Shown piece by piece: positions 17,130 through 26,170 of a stretch of DNA of 64,000 nt; position 1 is the first letter of the stretch, and each line of letters opens with the position of its first letter. The translations under genes were made by a program, and so were the position numbers. The notes under the pieces are model-generated. The model made no database searches. It saw only the letters and a program-made list of their open reading frames with translations, and had not been told where the DNA came from. Source of the stretch: Peteryoungia rhizophila (GTDB lineage Bacteria > Pseudomonadota > Alphaproteobacteria > Rhizobiales > Rhizobiaceae). The stretch is taken from contig NZ_STGT01000001.1 of the NCBI RefSeq assembly GCF_004912145.1, forward strand, positions 1 to 64,000, given 5' to 3'.

Positions 17130-18062
17130 ATGCTTGTCCGCTATGACCGTCCGGTGTCCCGGTCCGCCTTTGTCGCGCGGCGCATGGCGCTGTTTTCGCT
17201 GGGCATGCTGGTGGTCGTGGTACTGGCGCATCGCTTCGGGCCGCTCACGACCCCGGATTTCGTTCTTCTGGTGCTGGCATGCGCCCTGCCGGCAGCACTT
17301 TCTGTGCCGCTTGCGCTTCTGGGGCTCGCCCGGCTTTGGCGGATCGGGGCCCTGGGCGGCGTCGCCGCCGCCTGGGCGCTGATCTATGCCGCCCTGCCGC
17401 TCGCACTGCCGGGTTATGGCTATTATCTCTATGTCACCAAGCCACGGCTGACCGAGGTTGCGACCGATCTTTCGGATCGGCCGGCCTGGGTTTCGCTGCC
17501 GGAGGCGGAGCAGCATCTCCTGCCGCGCCCGGCCCTGCCTGAGAATGCCGATGCGGTGCAACTCTCCGCCTATCCGGGTCTCATCGGGCGGCGCTACGAG
17601 GGGGCGATCGACCGCGTCTACGAGGCGGTGCGCAAGGTGGCGGCACAGAACAGGCTGGTGGTGACGGCGAGCCGCGGCGAGGAATATGGCCTGCCGGCGC
17701 TGGAGCTTCGTCCGACGACGGAGGAGCCGGATGCAACGGCCGCCGGGGCAGTGACGGCGACGGACGAGGCCCTGCCGGAAAGCGGGCCACTGCCCATCGC
17801 ACGGCCGGAGCCCAGTCTCACCGTGCCGCTCGACGACGGCGAGCCCGAAGGGACCGCGCGGCTGCAGCTTTCGACCCGTACACTGGTGTTCGGCCTGCCC
17901 TTCGATGCGGTGGTGCGGCTGCGCGAGGAGGCGGAAATGACGCTGGTCGATATCCGCGTCGCCTCGCGCTACGGGCCGCATGATCTCGGCATCAGCGACC
18001 GGATCGCCGAGGGCTTCCTGCACGCGCTGGATGCAGAGCTTCTGGGGATTGCCGGCAACTGA
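17130..18062 (+). CDS. DUF1499-domain membrane protein
   Basis: 310 residues. Three hydrophobic helices lie between residues 20 and 100 (MALFSLGMLVVVVLAH, FVLLVLACALPAAL, AAAWALIYAALPLAL). A soluble domain follows and ends with DIRVASRYGPHDLGISDRI, the hallmark DUF1499 segment. The insert at about residues 190-235 is Pro/Glu/Ala-rich. Function unknown. Likely partner of the preceding membrane protein by position. Confidence 0.75.
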   Translation: MLVRYDRPVSRSAFVARRMALFSLGMLVVVVLAHRFGPLTTPDFVLLVLACALPAALSVPLALLGLARLWRIGALGGVAAAWALIYAALPLALPGYGYYLYVTKPRLTEVATDLSDRPAWVSLPEAEQHLLPRPALPENADAVQLSAYPGLIGRRYEGAIDRVYEAVRKVAAQNRLVVTASRGEEYGLPALELRPTTEEPDATAAGAVTATDEALPESGPLPIARPEPSLTVPLDDGEPEGTARLQLSTRTLVFGLPFDAVVRLREEAEMTLVDIRVASRYGPHDLGISDRIAEGFLHALDAELLGIAGN

Positions 18063-18102
18063 GGGTCTGGCGTTTGACGACGTCCAGCCTTGTGCCGGAC
18101 CT

Positions 18103-18148
18103 TGCCCCCCTCTGCTTGCCAGGCATCTCCGCCACGGGGGGAGATCGG
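18103..18148. repeat. rhizobial-type intergenic repeat (C-rich / GGGGGGAGA palindrome)
   Basis: TTGCCCCCCTCTGCTTGCC followed by GGCATCTCCGCCACGGGGGG and AGATC resembles the intergenic element seen many times in rhizobial genomes, with CCCCCTCTG and GGGGGGAGAT ends that can pair. It lies between two convergent genes. Confidence 0.5.
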
Positions 18149-18169
18149 ATTGACGCTGGCGCCGCAGCC

Positions 18170-19096
18170 TTAACCCGGCCGGTACTCGCCCGATAGTCTT
18201 GGCGAGCCATCCGTCGCGACTAGCCCCTTCTCCACCAGGTCCTCGATATGGGCGAGCACGGAGAGGGCGGCGGCCCCATGCAGGCGCGGATCGGTCGAGG
18301 CGTAGATGACGCTCACCATGTCCGCGATCAGGCGGTCACCCTTTCGGACGCGCTCCAATACCGCCCTTTCGCGCATGCGGCGATGGGTGCGGAGCGCCCT
18401 CACGAAGGTTCGAGGCTCGGAGACGGGGCCGCCATGGCCGGGCAGATAGAGGCGGTCGTCGCGCGAGAGCAGCCGGTCGAGCGAGGCCATGTAGTCGGCC
18501 ATGGCGCCATCCGGGGGGGCGACGATCGAGGTGGCCCAGGCCATGACGTGATCGGCCGAGAAGAGGATACCGGTGTTATCGAGCGCGAAGGCCGTGTGAT
18601 TGGCCGTGTGGCCCGGCGTGTGGACGGCGGTGAGCCGCCATCCGTCGCCTTCGACCGTGTCACCATCGGCAAGAGCGCGATCGGGGACGAAATCGGTGTC
18701 CGAACTTTCGGCAAAGGGGTTCACCTCACCCTCGAACAAAGGCCGTGATGGCCGGTGCGGGCCCTCGGCGACGATCACGGCCCCGGTTCGTTCCTTGAGC
18801 CGGCGGGCGAGCGGGGAATGGTCGCGATGCGTGTGGCTGACGGCGATGTGGGAGACCTCCCTGCCCTTCAGCGCCGCCATCAGGGCATCCAAATGCGCGT
18901 CGTTATCAGGGCCGGGATCGATGACGCAGACGGATTTCTGGCCGACGATATAGGTGTTGGTGCCGTGGAAGGTGAAGGGGCTGGGATTGGGCGCAGTGAG
19001 GCGCTCTACGCCCTCGGCCACCGGTACCGCCACCCCGTGCTGCGGATCGAAGGTGGTGACGAATTGCGGCAGCGCCTGATCGTCGGTCTCGCTCAC
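18170..19096 (-). CDS. metallo-beta-lactamase-fold hydrolase
   Basis: 308 residues from the GTG at 19096, which overlaps the TGA of the cupin gene by four bases (GTGA), so translation is probably coupled. The zinc signature HTHRDH (SHTHRDHSPLARR), a later HTPGH and the SADHVMAW and PGHGGP motifs give the full MBL metal site. A C-terminal winged-helix-like segment (LSVLAHIEDLVEKGLVATDG) is typical of the glyoxalase II / LACTB2-like group. Cytoplasmic; substrate unknown. Confidence 0.88.
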   Translation of the reverse strand: MSETDDQALPQFVTTFDPQHGVAVPVAEGVERLTAPNPSPFTFHGTNTYIVGQKSVCVIDPGPDNDAHLDALMAALKGREVSHIAVSHTHRDHSPLARRLKERTGAVIVAEGPHRPSRPLFEGEVNPFAESSDTDFVPDRALADGDTVEGDGWRLTAVHTPGHTANHTAFALDNTGILFSADHVMAWATSIVAPPDGAMADYMASLDRLLSRDDRLYLPGHGGPVSEPRTFVRALRTHRRMRERAVLERVRKGDRLIADMVSVIYASTDPRLHGAAALSVLAHIEDLVEKGLVATDGSPRLSGEYRPG

Positions 19097-19389
19097 TTGT
19101 ATTCGATCTCGATGAAGCTCATCGGCTGATCGCCGCCATTGACGACATTGTGCTCGACGCCGGCATCTCGGCGATAGGCCTCGCCGGCCTTGCTCGTCAC
19201 GCGGCGCTCGCCCGCGGCATCCTCGATCAGGAAATGGCAATCGGTGAGCGGCACGACGACATAGCCGAGGCCATGGGTGTGATGGCCGGTCGCAGCACCC
19301 GGCTCGAAATCCCAGCGGGTGATGCGCGTGACGGCGTCGTCGAGAACCACGGTCGGGATGGCGGGTGGACGGGCGGAATAGCCGGGCAT
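19093..19389 (-). CDS. small cupin-domain protein
   Basis: 98 residues from the ATG at 19389 (GGAGACCCAAG just upstream). A single cupin barrel with the metal motif GHHTHGLGYVVVPLTDC and the second motif EHNVVNGGDQPMSFIEIEYK. Overlaps the hydrolase start by four bases, which suggests the two act in one pathway. Could be a dioxygenase, isomerase or ligand sensor; the sequence does not decide. Confidence 0.8.
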   Translation of the reverse strand: MPGYSARPPAIPTVVLDDAVTRITRWDFEPGAATGHHTHGLGYVVVPLTDCHFLIEDAAGERRVTSKAGEAYRRDAGVEHNVVNGGDQPMSFIEIEYK

Positions 19390-19500
19390 CTTGGGTCTCC
19401 GGTGGATGCGGCGCAGGATGCGACGTCTCCCCGATTTATACCCGGCCCGGAGCCTGCGGCAACCGCCGCAGGCCCGATTGCGGACCCAAGTCCCGGCCAA

Positions 19501-20244
19501 TCATGCAGCCGTTGCGAGCGCGACCGCATCTGCCCCTGCCGGATAGCGCGCCTGTGCCGTGCCGTCCGTCACCGCATGCCAGACGGCTTCGGCAACATCG
19601 CTTTCGCGGGTCACCATCGTGGGGGACGCGAAGGCTTCGAAGATCGGCCGGGCAAAATCGAGATAGGCGCCGGGAAGAAGATCCATGACGTTGATATCGG
19701 AATTGGCGGCAAAGCGGGTCGTCGGCGCATAACCCGGCTCGACCAGTTTGGCGCGGATGCCGAAGGTGGCGAGTTCATGGGCGAGCGACTGGGTGAAACC
19801 CTGGATCGCCTGCTTGCTTGCCGTATAGGCAGCGGCAAGCGGCATCGGTGCGAGCGTGACGCTGGAGGTGACGTTGACGATGACGCCGGCGCCCCGTTCG
19901 CGCATGCCGGGGATCGCGGCCTGGCTCATCGCCATGGTGCCGAAGGTATTGGTCTCGAAAACCTTACGGATATGCTCCATCGGCGTTGCCTCGAAGGCGC
20001 CGACCACGCCGATACCGGCATTGTTGACCAGTGCGTCGATCGGGCCTGCGGCCTCGAAGGCGGCATGGATGCTGTCAGTCTTGGTCACGTCGAGCGGCAG
20101 GATGCGCAGGCGGTCGGACGGGGCGAAGATGTCCTGGCGGGGCGTGCGCATCGTTGCGATCACGGTCCAGCCGCGGTCGAGGAAATGCTGGGCGATGTGC
20201 TGGCCGTAGCCCGACGAGCAACCGGTGATGAGAATGGTCGGCAT
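19501..20244 (-). CDS. short-chain dehydrogenase/reductase (module 1)
   Basis: 247 residues from the ATG at 20244 (AGGAG seven bases upstream). Rossmann motif TGCSSGYG, NNAG, and the catalytic YTASKQA (Tyr-x3-Lys) with an upstream Ser (NVTSSVTLAPM). NAD(P)-dependent oxidoreductase, substrate unknown. Divergent from an AraC regulator with a shared operator. A close relative with the mirror arrangement lies at 22346. Confidence 0.9.
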   Translation of the reverse strand: MPTILITGCSSGYGQHIAQHFLDRGWTVIATMRTPRQDIFAPSDRLRILPLDVTKTDSIHAAFEAAGPIDALVNNAGIGVVGAFEATPMEHIRKVFETNTFGTMAMSQAAIPGMRERGAGVIVNVTSSVTLAPMPLAAAYTASKQAIQGFTQSLAHELATFGIRAKLVEPGYAPTTRFAANSDINVMDLLPGAYLDFARPIFEAFASPTMVTRESDVAEAVWHAVTDGTAQARYPAGADAVALATAA

Positions 20245-20309
20245 GGAAAACTCCTGGGACGTTTTGTTGGAGGCGCTTGGTGTTGACGTCCCAGGTTTAG
20301 CCGCGTTAC

Positions 20310-20359
20310 TCTGGACTATCATCAACCATAAGTCCGCATTTCATTCGAGATAGTCCAGA
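20310..20359. promoter_or_regulatory. inverted repeat in the SDR/AraC divergent promoter (module 1)
   Basis: TCTGGACTATC (20310-20320) and GATAGTCCAGA (20349-20359) are perfect inverted repeats about 28 bases apart. The right arm runs into the A of the AraC start codon. This fits an AraC-type activator/repressor site that controls both directions. Confidence 0.65.
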
Positions 20360-21261
20360 TGCGTGATCCGCTTTCCGATGTCATCGCGCTGCTCAAACCG
20401 CGCACCGTCTTTTCCAAGGGCATTAGCGGCGCTGGTCGTTGGGCGGTTCGATACGCCTCCTTCGGTCAGCCCGGCTTCTGCGCCATCACGAAAGGGCGCT
20501 GCCGGTTTGCGATCGATGGTGAGGAGCCCGTCATTCTCGAAGAAGGGGATTTTCTGCTGCTGCCGGCAACGCCCGCCTTCACCATGGGCAGCATCGAGCC
20601 TGCGCCGCCCGTCTCGATCGATCCCAAAACCCTGGTTTTGACACCCGACGGCGAGAAGCGGCATGGGCGGCCGGATGGCGAGCCTGACATGCGGCAGTTC
20701 GGCGGCTATTTTTCCTTCGATGCGCCCGATGCCTCGCTGTTTGTCTCGCTTCTGCCGCGCATGATCCATGTGCGCGGCGCGACCCGGCTGACGCAGCTCG
20801 TTCACTTGCTCGGGGACGAGGCCCGGCGCGCGGATTTCGGGCGCGATCTCATCCTGGAACGCTATGCCGAAATCCTGCTGATCGAGGCGCTGCGCAGTGT
20901 GCCGGCCGAACAGGCACCGCCCGGTCTGTTGCGCGGACTGGCCGATCCGCGTATCGCGCTTGCGCTCCAGTCCATGCATGCCGAGGTCGATCGCTCCTGG
21001 ACGGTGGAGGCGCTGGCACGACTGGCGGCCATGTCACGATCTGCCTTCTTCGACCGTTTTCGCGATACCGTCGGCCTGCGGCCGATGGAATATCTGATGA
21101 CCTGGCGCATGGCTCTCGCCAAGGACCTGCTGCAGCGCCAAGATCTGAGCCTGGATGCGGTGGCCGAGAAGATCGGTTATGGCTCGGCGAGCACATTCAG
21201 CACGGCCTTCAGTCGGCATGTCGGCGTGCCGCCGGGGCGGTTTGCAAGGGCGGCGGCATGA
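20359..21261 (+). CDS. AraC-family regulator with N-terminal cupin (module 1)
   Basis: 300 residues. N-terminal cupin sensor (GFCAITKGRCRFAIDGEEPV, LEEGDFLLLPA) and C-terminal double helix-turn-helix (SRSAFFDRFRDTVGLRPMEY, ... VAEKIGYGSASTFSTAF). This is the AraC_binding type that often controls a divergent SDR gene. No Shine-Dalgarno sequence is obvious, since the operator arm occupies that site. Confidence 0.9.
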   Translation: MRDPLSDVIALLKPRTVFSKGISGAGRWAVRYASFGQPGFCAITKGRCRFAIDGEEPVILEEGDFLLLPATPAFTMGSIEPAPPVSIDPKTLVLTPDGEKRHGRPDGEPDMRQFGGYFSFDAPDASLFVSLLPRMIHVRGATRLTQLVHLLGDEARRADFGRDLILERYAEILLIEALRSVPAEQAPPGLLRGLADPRIALALQSMHAEVDRSWTVEALARLAAMSRSAFFDRFRDTVGLRPMEYLMTWRMALAKDLLQRQDLSLDAVAEKIGYGSASTFSTAFSRHVGVPPGRFARAAA

Positions 21262-21280
21262 GGCAGACGGACTTTGGGCG

Positions 21281-22249
21281 TCAGACGGCGATGGCGGCCG
21301 CCTGTTCCCGCTCCTGCTCGACACCGTAGCGCGAGGGCGGCACGCCGACGAAACGGGTGAAGGCGGTGGAGAAGGCACTGGCCGAGCCATAACCGACGCG
21401 GCCTGCGATCTCCTCCATGCCCAGATCCTCCTGATCCAGATAGGTCTTGGCGAGCGCCATGCGCCAGGCGGTGAGATATTCCATCGGCGGCATGCCGAGA
21501 GCCGTGCGGAAACGCTTGTAAAAGGCCGAGCGCGATAGGGCCGCCTCGCGGGCGAGGCTCTCGATCGTCCAGTCCCGGGCGGGATCGGCGTGCAGGCGGC
21601 GCAGGCTTGCCGCCAGGCGTTCATCGGCCAGGCCACGCAGGATGCCAGCCGGCGGCGCTTCGCCGAGGGTGGTTTCGTCCGGTGCTGCGCGCAGGGCTTC
21701 GAGCAGAATGACGTCGAGCAGGCGGGCGAGGATCATGTCGCGCGCCGGGAGGATCGCTCGCGTCTCGTCGGACAAGAGCCGGACCAAAGCCGACAGCCGT
21801 TCCGCCTTGCGTAGGTGGAGGAAGCGGGGCAGGAGCTGGATGAGCAGGCGCGAATCCGGCGAGCCGAAATGGAAATGGCCGACCAGCAGCCTCGCATTGG
21901 CCGGGCCCTCCGGATCGCCATGGCGGATCTCGCCGGGCAGAGCCGTGACCAGCGATGGATCGGGCGCCGTCAGGCCCTCCATAGCCGCCACCTCCCTTTC
22001 CATGCTCTCCATGGCGAAGTGGAAGAGCGACGGGACGAGGACAAAATCGCCGGCCTGCAACTGCACGGTCGGATGGCCGTCGACGGTCATCCGGGCCGTC
22101 CCGTCGAGCACCACGCAATAGAAAGGCTCGCCATCCAGTTCCCGCGTCACGCGCCAGTGGCCGGCCCCGCTCGCCACCTTGGCAAAACCGGCACGTGGCC
22201 TGAGCAGCGATACGATCTCGCCAAGAGGATCACTCGAGGGATCTGCCAA
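21281..22249 (-). CDS. AraC-family regulator with N-terminal cupin (module 2)
   Basis: 322 residues from a TTG at 22249, chosen because CAGGAGTGTCG lies just upstream and the encoded start (ADPSSDPLGEIVSLLRPR) lines up with the paralogue (RDPLSDVIALLKPR). Same two-domain plan, with SRSAFYKRFRTALGMPPMEY and GYGSASAFSTAFTRFVGVPP. Convergent with the module 1 regulator 19 bases away and divergent from SDR 2. Confidence 0.9.
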   Translation of the reverse strand: MADPSSDPLGEIVSLLRPRAGFAKVASGAGHWRVTRELDGEPFYCVVLDGTARMTVDGHPTVQLQAGDFVLVPSLFHFAMESMEREVAAMEGLTAPDPSLVTALPGEIRHGDPEGPANARLLVGHFHFGSPDSRLLIQLLPRFLHLRKAERLSALVRLLSDETRAILPARDMILARLLDVILLEALRAAPDETTLGEAPPAGILRGLADERLAASLRRLHADPARDWTIESLAREAALSRSAFYKRFRTALGMPPMEYLTAWRMALAKTYLDQEDLGMEEIAGRVGYGSASAFSTAFTRFVGVPPSRYGVEQEREQAAAIAV

Positions 22250-22261
22250 ACGACACTCCTG

Positions 22262-22287
22262 ATAATGGAAACTGCACGATCCATTAT
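22262..22287. promoter_or_regulatory. inverted repeat in the AraC/SDR divergent promoter (module 2)
   Basis: ATAATGGA (22262-22269) and TCCATTAT (22280-22287) form an eight-base inverted repeat with a ten-base spacer, just upstream of the TTG start of the regulator. Likely operator. Its sequence is not that of module 1. Confidence 0.5.
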
Positions 22288-22345
22288 AGATAACATCACG
22301 ACCAGAATCTAGTCTCCGGACATGCAATCACACAGGAGACGGCAC

Positions 22346-23095
22346 ATGAAAACAATATTGATCACGGGCGCTTCGGCAGGCTTCGGCCTTGCCACGGCAC
22401 ACCTCTTTCTCGACCGCGGCTGGCGGGTGATCGCCGGCATGCGGACCCCACGGCACGACCTTCTGCCCGCATCCGACCGGCTTCAGGTGGTGGCGCTCGA
22501 CGTCACCGATCAAGCCTCCATCAAAGCCGCCATCGAACAGGCGGGGCCGATCGACGTGCTCGTCAACAATGCCGGGATCGGCTGGATGAATGCGGTGGAA
22601 GGCACGGATGGAGAGACGCTGCGCGCGCTGTTCGAGACCAACATCTTCGGGCCGACCGCACTGATGCAGGCGGTGCTGCCGCAGATGCGGGAACGGCGCT
22701 CGGGCGTGATCGTCAACGTCTCCTCCAGCGTGACGCTGAAGCCGCTGCCGCTGCTCTCGGCCTATACGGCGAGCAAGGCGGCGCTGAATGCGCTGACGGA
22801 GGTTTCGGCGCTGGAACTCGCGCCCTTCGATATTCGGGTGCGGATCGTCCTGCCCGGACGCGCGCCGACCACCGGCTTCGGGGACACGGCACGCGCCCGG
22901 ATCCAGCAGCAAGGCGGCTTTCCGGAGCCCTATCTGCCGATCGTGAAGGCAGCCTTCGATACATGGGCCGAGGAGAGCGAGGCAGAGGTGACACAGGCAA
23001 CCGACGTCGCCGAAGCTGTCTGGCAGGCGGCAACGGATGCGGCAGCACCGATGCGCATTCCGGCAGGTGCAGATGCGCTGGCGCTGGCGGGCTGA
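22346..23095 (+). CDS. short-chain dehydrogenase/reductase (module 2)
   Basis: 249 residues from the ATG at 22346 (CAGGAGACGGCAC upstream). TGASAGFG, NNAGIGWMNAVEG and YTASKAALNAL give the SDR cofactor and catalytic sites. The sequence follows SDR 1 throughout (MRTPRHDLLPASDRL against MRTPRQDIFAPSDRL). Substrate unknown. Confidence 0.9.
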   Translation: MKTILITGASAGFGLATAHLFLDRGWRVIAGMRTPRHDLLPASDRLQVVALDVTDQASIKAAIEQAGPIDVLVNNAGIGWMNAVEGTDGETLRALFETNIFGPTALMQAVLPQMRERRSGVIVNVSSSVTLKPLPLLSAYTASKAALNALTEVSALELAPFDIRVRIVLPGRAPTTGFGDTARARIQQQGGFPEPYLPIVKAAFDTWAEESEAEVTQATDVAEAVWQAATDAAAPMRIPAGADALALAG

Positions 23096-23174
23096 GCCAG
23101 GCCGACATCGGGAGGGCGAGCCAATCGCCCTCCCCCGCCGTCAATCGGCTCCAGTCGAACCGGCCGCAGAAACC

Positions 23175-23216
23175 GGTTGACTAGAAAACTATAACCTTAT
23201 AGTTTCCTAGTCAACC
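23175..23216. promoter_or_regulatory. 42-base near-perfect palindrome, MarR operator
   Basis: Two 20-base arms around a CC centre pair at 19 of 20 positions. The inner part is ACTATAACCTTATAGT and the outer ends are GGTTGACTAG/CTAGTCAACC. The left arm holds TTGACT and the centre TATAAC-like DNA, so the site overlaps promoter elements. It lies immediately before the MarR gene and most likely mediates autorepression. Confidence 0.8.
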
Positions 23217-23230
23217 ACATGGAGCCTGGC

Positions 23231-23683
23231 ATGCCACCCCCATCAGAACTCACCGTCCACCAGGGCTACTGGTTGCGCATGGTCTCGAATGCCGTGTCGC
23301 AGGATTTTGCCCGCAAGCTTGCCGCAGAAGACGTGACGGTCGCGGAATGGGTACTGATGCGATCCCTCTACGGCGAGGCGCCGACGACACCATCGAGCCT
23401 CGCCGACCGGATGGGTTTGACGCGGGGCGCGATCACCAAACTCGCAGACCGGCTGATGGCCAAGGGGCTGGTCGGGCGCAAGTCGCATGAAAGTGACGGG
23501 CGGGCGCATTATCTCTTCCTCACCGAAGAAGGCATGACCCGGGTGCCGAAACTCGCTGATATCGCTGACGAGAACGATGCCGCGTTCTTCGACGTGCTGG
23601 ACGCAAATGACCTCGCCACCCTGGACCGGCTGCTCCGGCTGCTCGTCGAAAGGCACAGCCTGAGAGACGTACCGGTGGACTGA
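23231..23683 (+). CDS. MarR-family transcriptional regulator
   Basis: 150 residues from the ATG at 23231, which has GGAG six bases upstream. An ATG at 23219 would add four residues but abuts the palindrome and has no ribosome binding site. Winged helix with PSSLADRMGLTRGAITKLAD (recognition helix) and the wing KSHESDGRAHYLFLT. Ligand unknown. The DUF1398 gene 49 bases on may be its target. Confidence 0.88.
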   Translation: MPPPSELTVHQGYWLRMVSNAVSQDFARKLAAEDVTVAEWVLMRSLYGEAPTTPSSLADRMGLTRGAITKLADRLMAKGLVGRKSHESDGRAHYLFLTEEGMTRVPKLADIADENDAAFFDVLDANDLATLDRLLRLLVERHSLRDVPVD

Positions 23684-23732
23684 CGAACCGCACCCCCCGT
23701 TACAACAATCTGACCCAAGAAGGAGATCCGCC

Positions 23733-24134
23733 ATGGACGCGGAGCGCATTTCCATTGCCGAAACCTGCCTGAAGGCCGCACACGACGGCAGCCTGAGCTT
23801 TCCTGATATTGTCGGCCGGCTGATCGCTGCCGGCTTCGAGGGCTATACCGTCGACTACCGGCGCAACGAGCAGACCTATTACCTACCCGACGGCGATAGC
23901 GTGCAACTGGCCATGCCCGCGCATGCCGGTCCGATTGGTGCTGCCTTCGACGCAACCGAGATCGAGCGGCTGGTGCGCTGGGCGCAATCCGGCGCGGAGG
24001 AATACAGCTATCTGGCCTTCAGCGCACAAGCGAAGGCGGCGGGTTGTGCGGGATATCTCGTCTCGTTTCTCGGGCGGCGCGTGGTCTATTTCGGGCGGAC
24101 AGCGGAGACGCATGTGGAGATGTTTCCGCCGTGA
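23733..24134 (+). CDS. DUF1398 family protein
   Basis: 133 residues, soluble. AAHDGSLSFPDIVGRLIAAG, VDYRRNEQTYYLPDG and the ending SFLGRRVVYFGRTAETHVE follow the DUF1398 (COG5562) pattern, a small family of unknown function once labelled phage envelope protein. AAGGAGATCCGCC gives a strong ribosome binding site. Same direction as the MarR gene, probably co-regulated. Confidence 0.8.
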   Translation: MDAERISIAETCLKAAHDGSLSFPDIVGRLIAAGFEGYTVDYRRNEQTYYLPDGDSVQLAMPAHAGPIGAAFDATEIERLVRWAQSGAEEYSYLAFSAQAKAAGCAGYLVSFLGRRVVYFGRTAETHVEMFPP

Positions 24135-24204
24135 GGCGTGCACGTTCCGGGGCTGCCTGCTATGGGCCGCGGCTCGCTCGGCGAATGCGGGCGAACCGTC
24201 GGCG

Positions 24205-25989
24205 TCAGACGCCATAATAGAGATAGATGGCATAACAAGAGGCCAGGCCGACGATGATGTTCATCGGCAGTCCGATCTTGACGAAATCGCTGAAGCGGTA
24301 ATTGCCGGCGCCGTAGACCAGGGTGTTGGTCTGGTAGCCGATGGGGGTCGCGAAGCTGGCGCTCGCGCCGAACATGACGGTGACGACCAATGCCCGCGGC
24401 TCGATGCCCAGTTGCTGACCGAGGCCGATGACGATGGGCGTCAGGATGACCGCGACGGCATTGTTGGTCACGCATTCGGTCAATGTCGAAGCCAGGACAT
24501 AGACAAGGATCAGGACGACGAAGGGCGAGACGGTCGACATGATCGGCATGGCCGCATCGACCACGAGTGTGACGGCGCCGGTCTCTTGCAACCCCTGGCC
24601 CACGACCAGCATGGCAAAGATGAGGATCAGGATTCCGCCCTCGATCGACCCCCAGGCCTCGTCCGCATCGATGCAGCGTAGGATGAGGATGGCAGGGACG
24701 GCGATCATCGCCAGGATGCCGATCTCCATCACATTGAAGGCCGCAAGCACCACGACGAGACCGAGCGCCAGAAGCGCCAACGGTGCCTTGGTGGGCCGAA
24801 AGGCACGCGCTGTCGAGCGGGTGACGGAAACGAGTTCACTCTGTTGCGCCAGTTCATCGAGCGCCTCGGGCGTGCCTTCGAGCAGGAGTTTATCGGCAGG
24901 ACGCAGTCGCACATTGGCGAGATCTGGGCCTGGCACATGCCCCTGTCGATGGGCACCTATTATGCGTACGCCATACCGACGGCCGAGCGACAGACTGGAA
25001 AGACGCGTACCATGGCTCATGCGGCCGGGCGCCACCACCGCTTCGACGACGATGCCCTCGCTATTGGCTGCAGCACCCCGCCTCTGGCCCACGCGCAACC
25101 CTTCCTGATCGTTCAGCGTCAGAAGTGCCGAGGATTTGGCGAGGATGATCAGCCCGTCGCCCTTTTTCAGGACGATGGCGTCGAGATCCTTGCGAACCAC
25201 GCCTTCGTCCGAGCGCACACCCACAATGCGCAGTCCGGTCTGCTTGAACTCGGTAATCTCGCCAATGGGTTTTTCGGTGTGAGGACCGTCTGCAAGCACG
25301 GTCAGTTCGGACAAGAACTCGGCGTCATCCCCATTGTCCAGCTCCCCGCCCTCCTCGCGCCGGTCAGGCAAAAGAAATCTGCCCAGCACGAGCATTGTGA
25401 GGATGCCCGTGGCGGCAGCCGCCAAGCCGATGGGCGTGATCTCGAAGAGGGAAAATGGCTCGAGGCCCTGGTCGCGCGCGACGCCATCGACGAGAAGGTT
25501 GGTGGACGTGCCGATCAAGGTCAAAGTACCGCCAAGAATAGCCGCGTAGGACACCGGGATGAGGAGCCGGGTCGCTGCGATGTCGAGTGCGGCGGCAAGC
25601 CGGATGACAATCGGGATCAGAACCAGGACAACGGGCGTATTGTTCATGAAGGCGGAGGCGACGAGTGCCGTCAGCAGAAAGACGGCAAGTGCCAGCTTCG
25701 GACGCTTCTTGGAGCGGTCGAGCACCAGCCCCGCGACCCTTTCCAGCACACCGGTTCGGACCAGCGCGCCAGTGAGCACGAACATGGCCCCGATCGTCAG
25801 CGGTGCGGAATTGGAAAATACCGCCATGGCCTTGTCGGTCGGCACGAAGCCGAGCACGATGAAAAGGGCAGCACCGGCGGACGCCGTGACGTCGGCCGGA
25901 TATTTTTCCCAGATGAACATCCCAAAGAGCAAGACGACCAGCCCGAGCGCGATCTGCGCCTCGTAGCCCGCAAAGAACCCCATCATCAT
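24205..25989 (-). CDS. SLC13-family anion transporter with TrkA-C domains
   Basis: 594 residues. Two blocks of membrane helices (about 1-190 and 400-594) flank a cytoplasmic insert with two regulatory TrkA-C-like domains (residues ~210-380, e.g. VRSDEGVVRKDLDAIVLKKG and ADKLLLEGTPEALDELAQQS). Motifs MNNTPVVLVLIP and ECVTNNAVAVILTPI are the paired SNT-type substrate loops of the CitT/SLC13 superfamily. Probably imports sulfate or a di- or tricarboxylate with sodium. The substrate is unproven, and it is not next to the cys genes. Confidence 0.85.
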   Translation of the reverse strand: MMMGFFAGYEAQIALGLVVLLFGMFIWEKYPADVTASAGAALFIVLGFVPTDKAMAVFSNSAPLTIGAMFVLTGALVRTGVLERVAGLVLDRSKKRPKLALAVFLLTALVASAFMNNTPVVLVLIPIVIRLAAALDIAATRLLIPVSYAAILGGTLTLIGTSTNLLVDGVARDQGLEPFSLFEITPIGLAAAATGILTMLVLGRFLLPDRREEGGELDNGDDAEFLSELTVLADGPHTEKPIGEITEFKQTGLRIVGVRSDEGVVRKDLDAIVLKKGDGLIILAKSSALLTLNDQEGLRVGQRRGAAANSEGIVVEAVVAPGRMSHGTRLSSLSLGRRYGVRIIGAHRQGHVPGPDLANVRLRPADKLLLEGTPEALDELAQQSELVSVTRSTARAFRPTKAPLALLALGLVVVLAAFNVMEIGILAMIAVPAILILRCIDADEAWGSIEGGILILIFAMLVVGQGLQETGAVTLVVDAAMPIMSTVSPFVVLILVYVLASTLTECVTNNAVAVILTPIVIGLGQQLGIEPRALVVTVMFGASASFATPIGYQTNTLVYGAGNYRFSDFVKIGLPMNIIVGLASCYAIYLYYGV

Positions 25990-26170
25990 ATTTGGTATCG
26001 TCCCCGAGTTTTCACGTTGCTAAACGCGCGACCTTCGATCTGGCTCCACCGACCGCAAAAGATCTCGTAGACGATAGCCGCATACACGGCGATCGCATTT
26101 AAAAACACTGTGCATGGGCAAGTTCAAGGCGCAGGCGAGCGGGTAGAGACGACGCTGTGCTCCTACCAAA

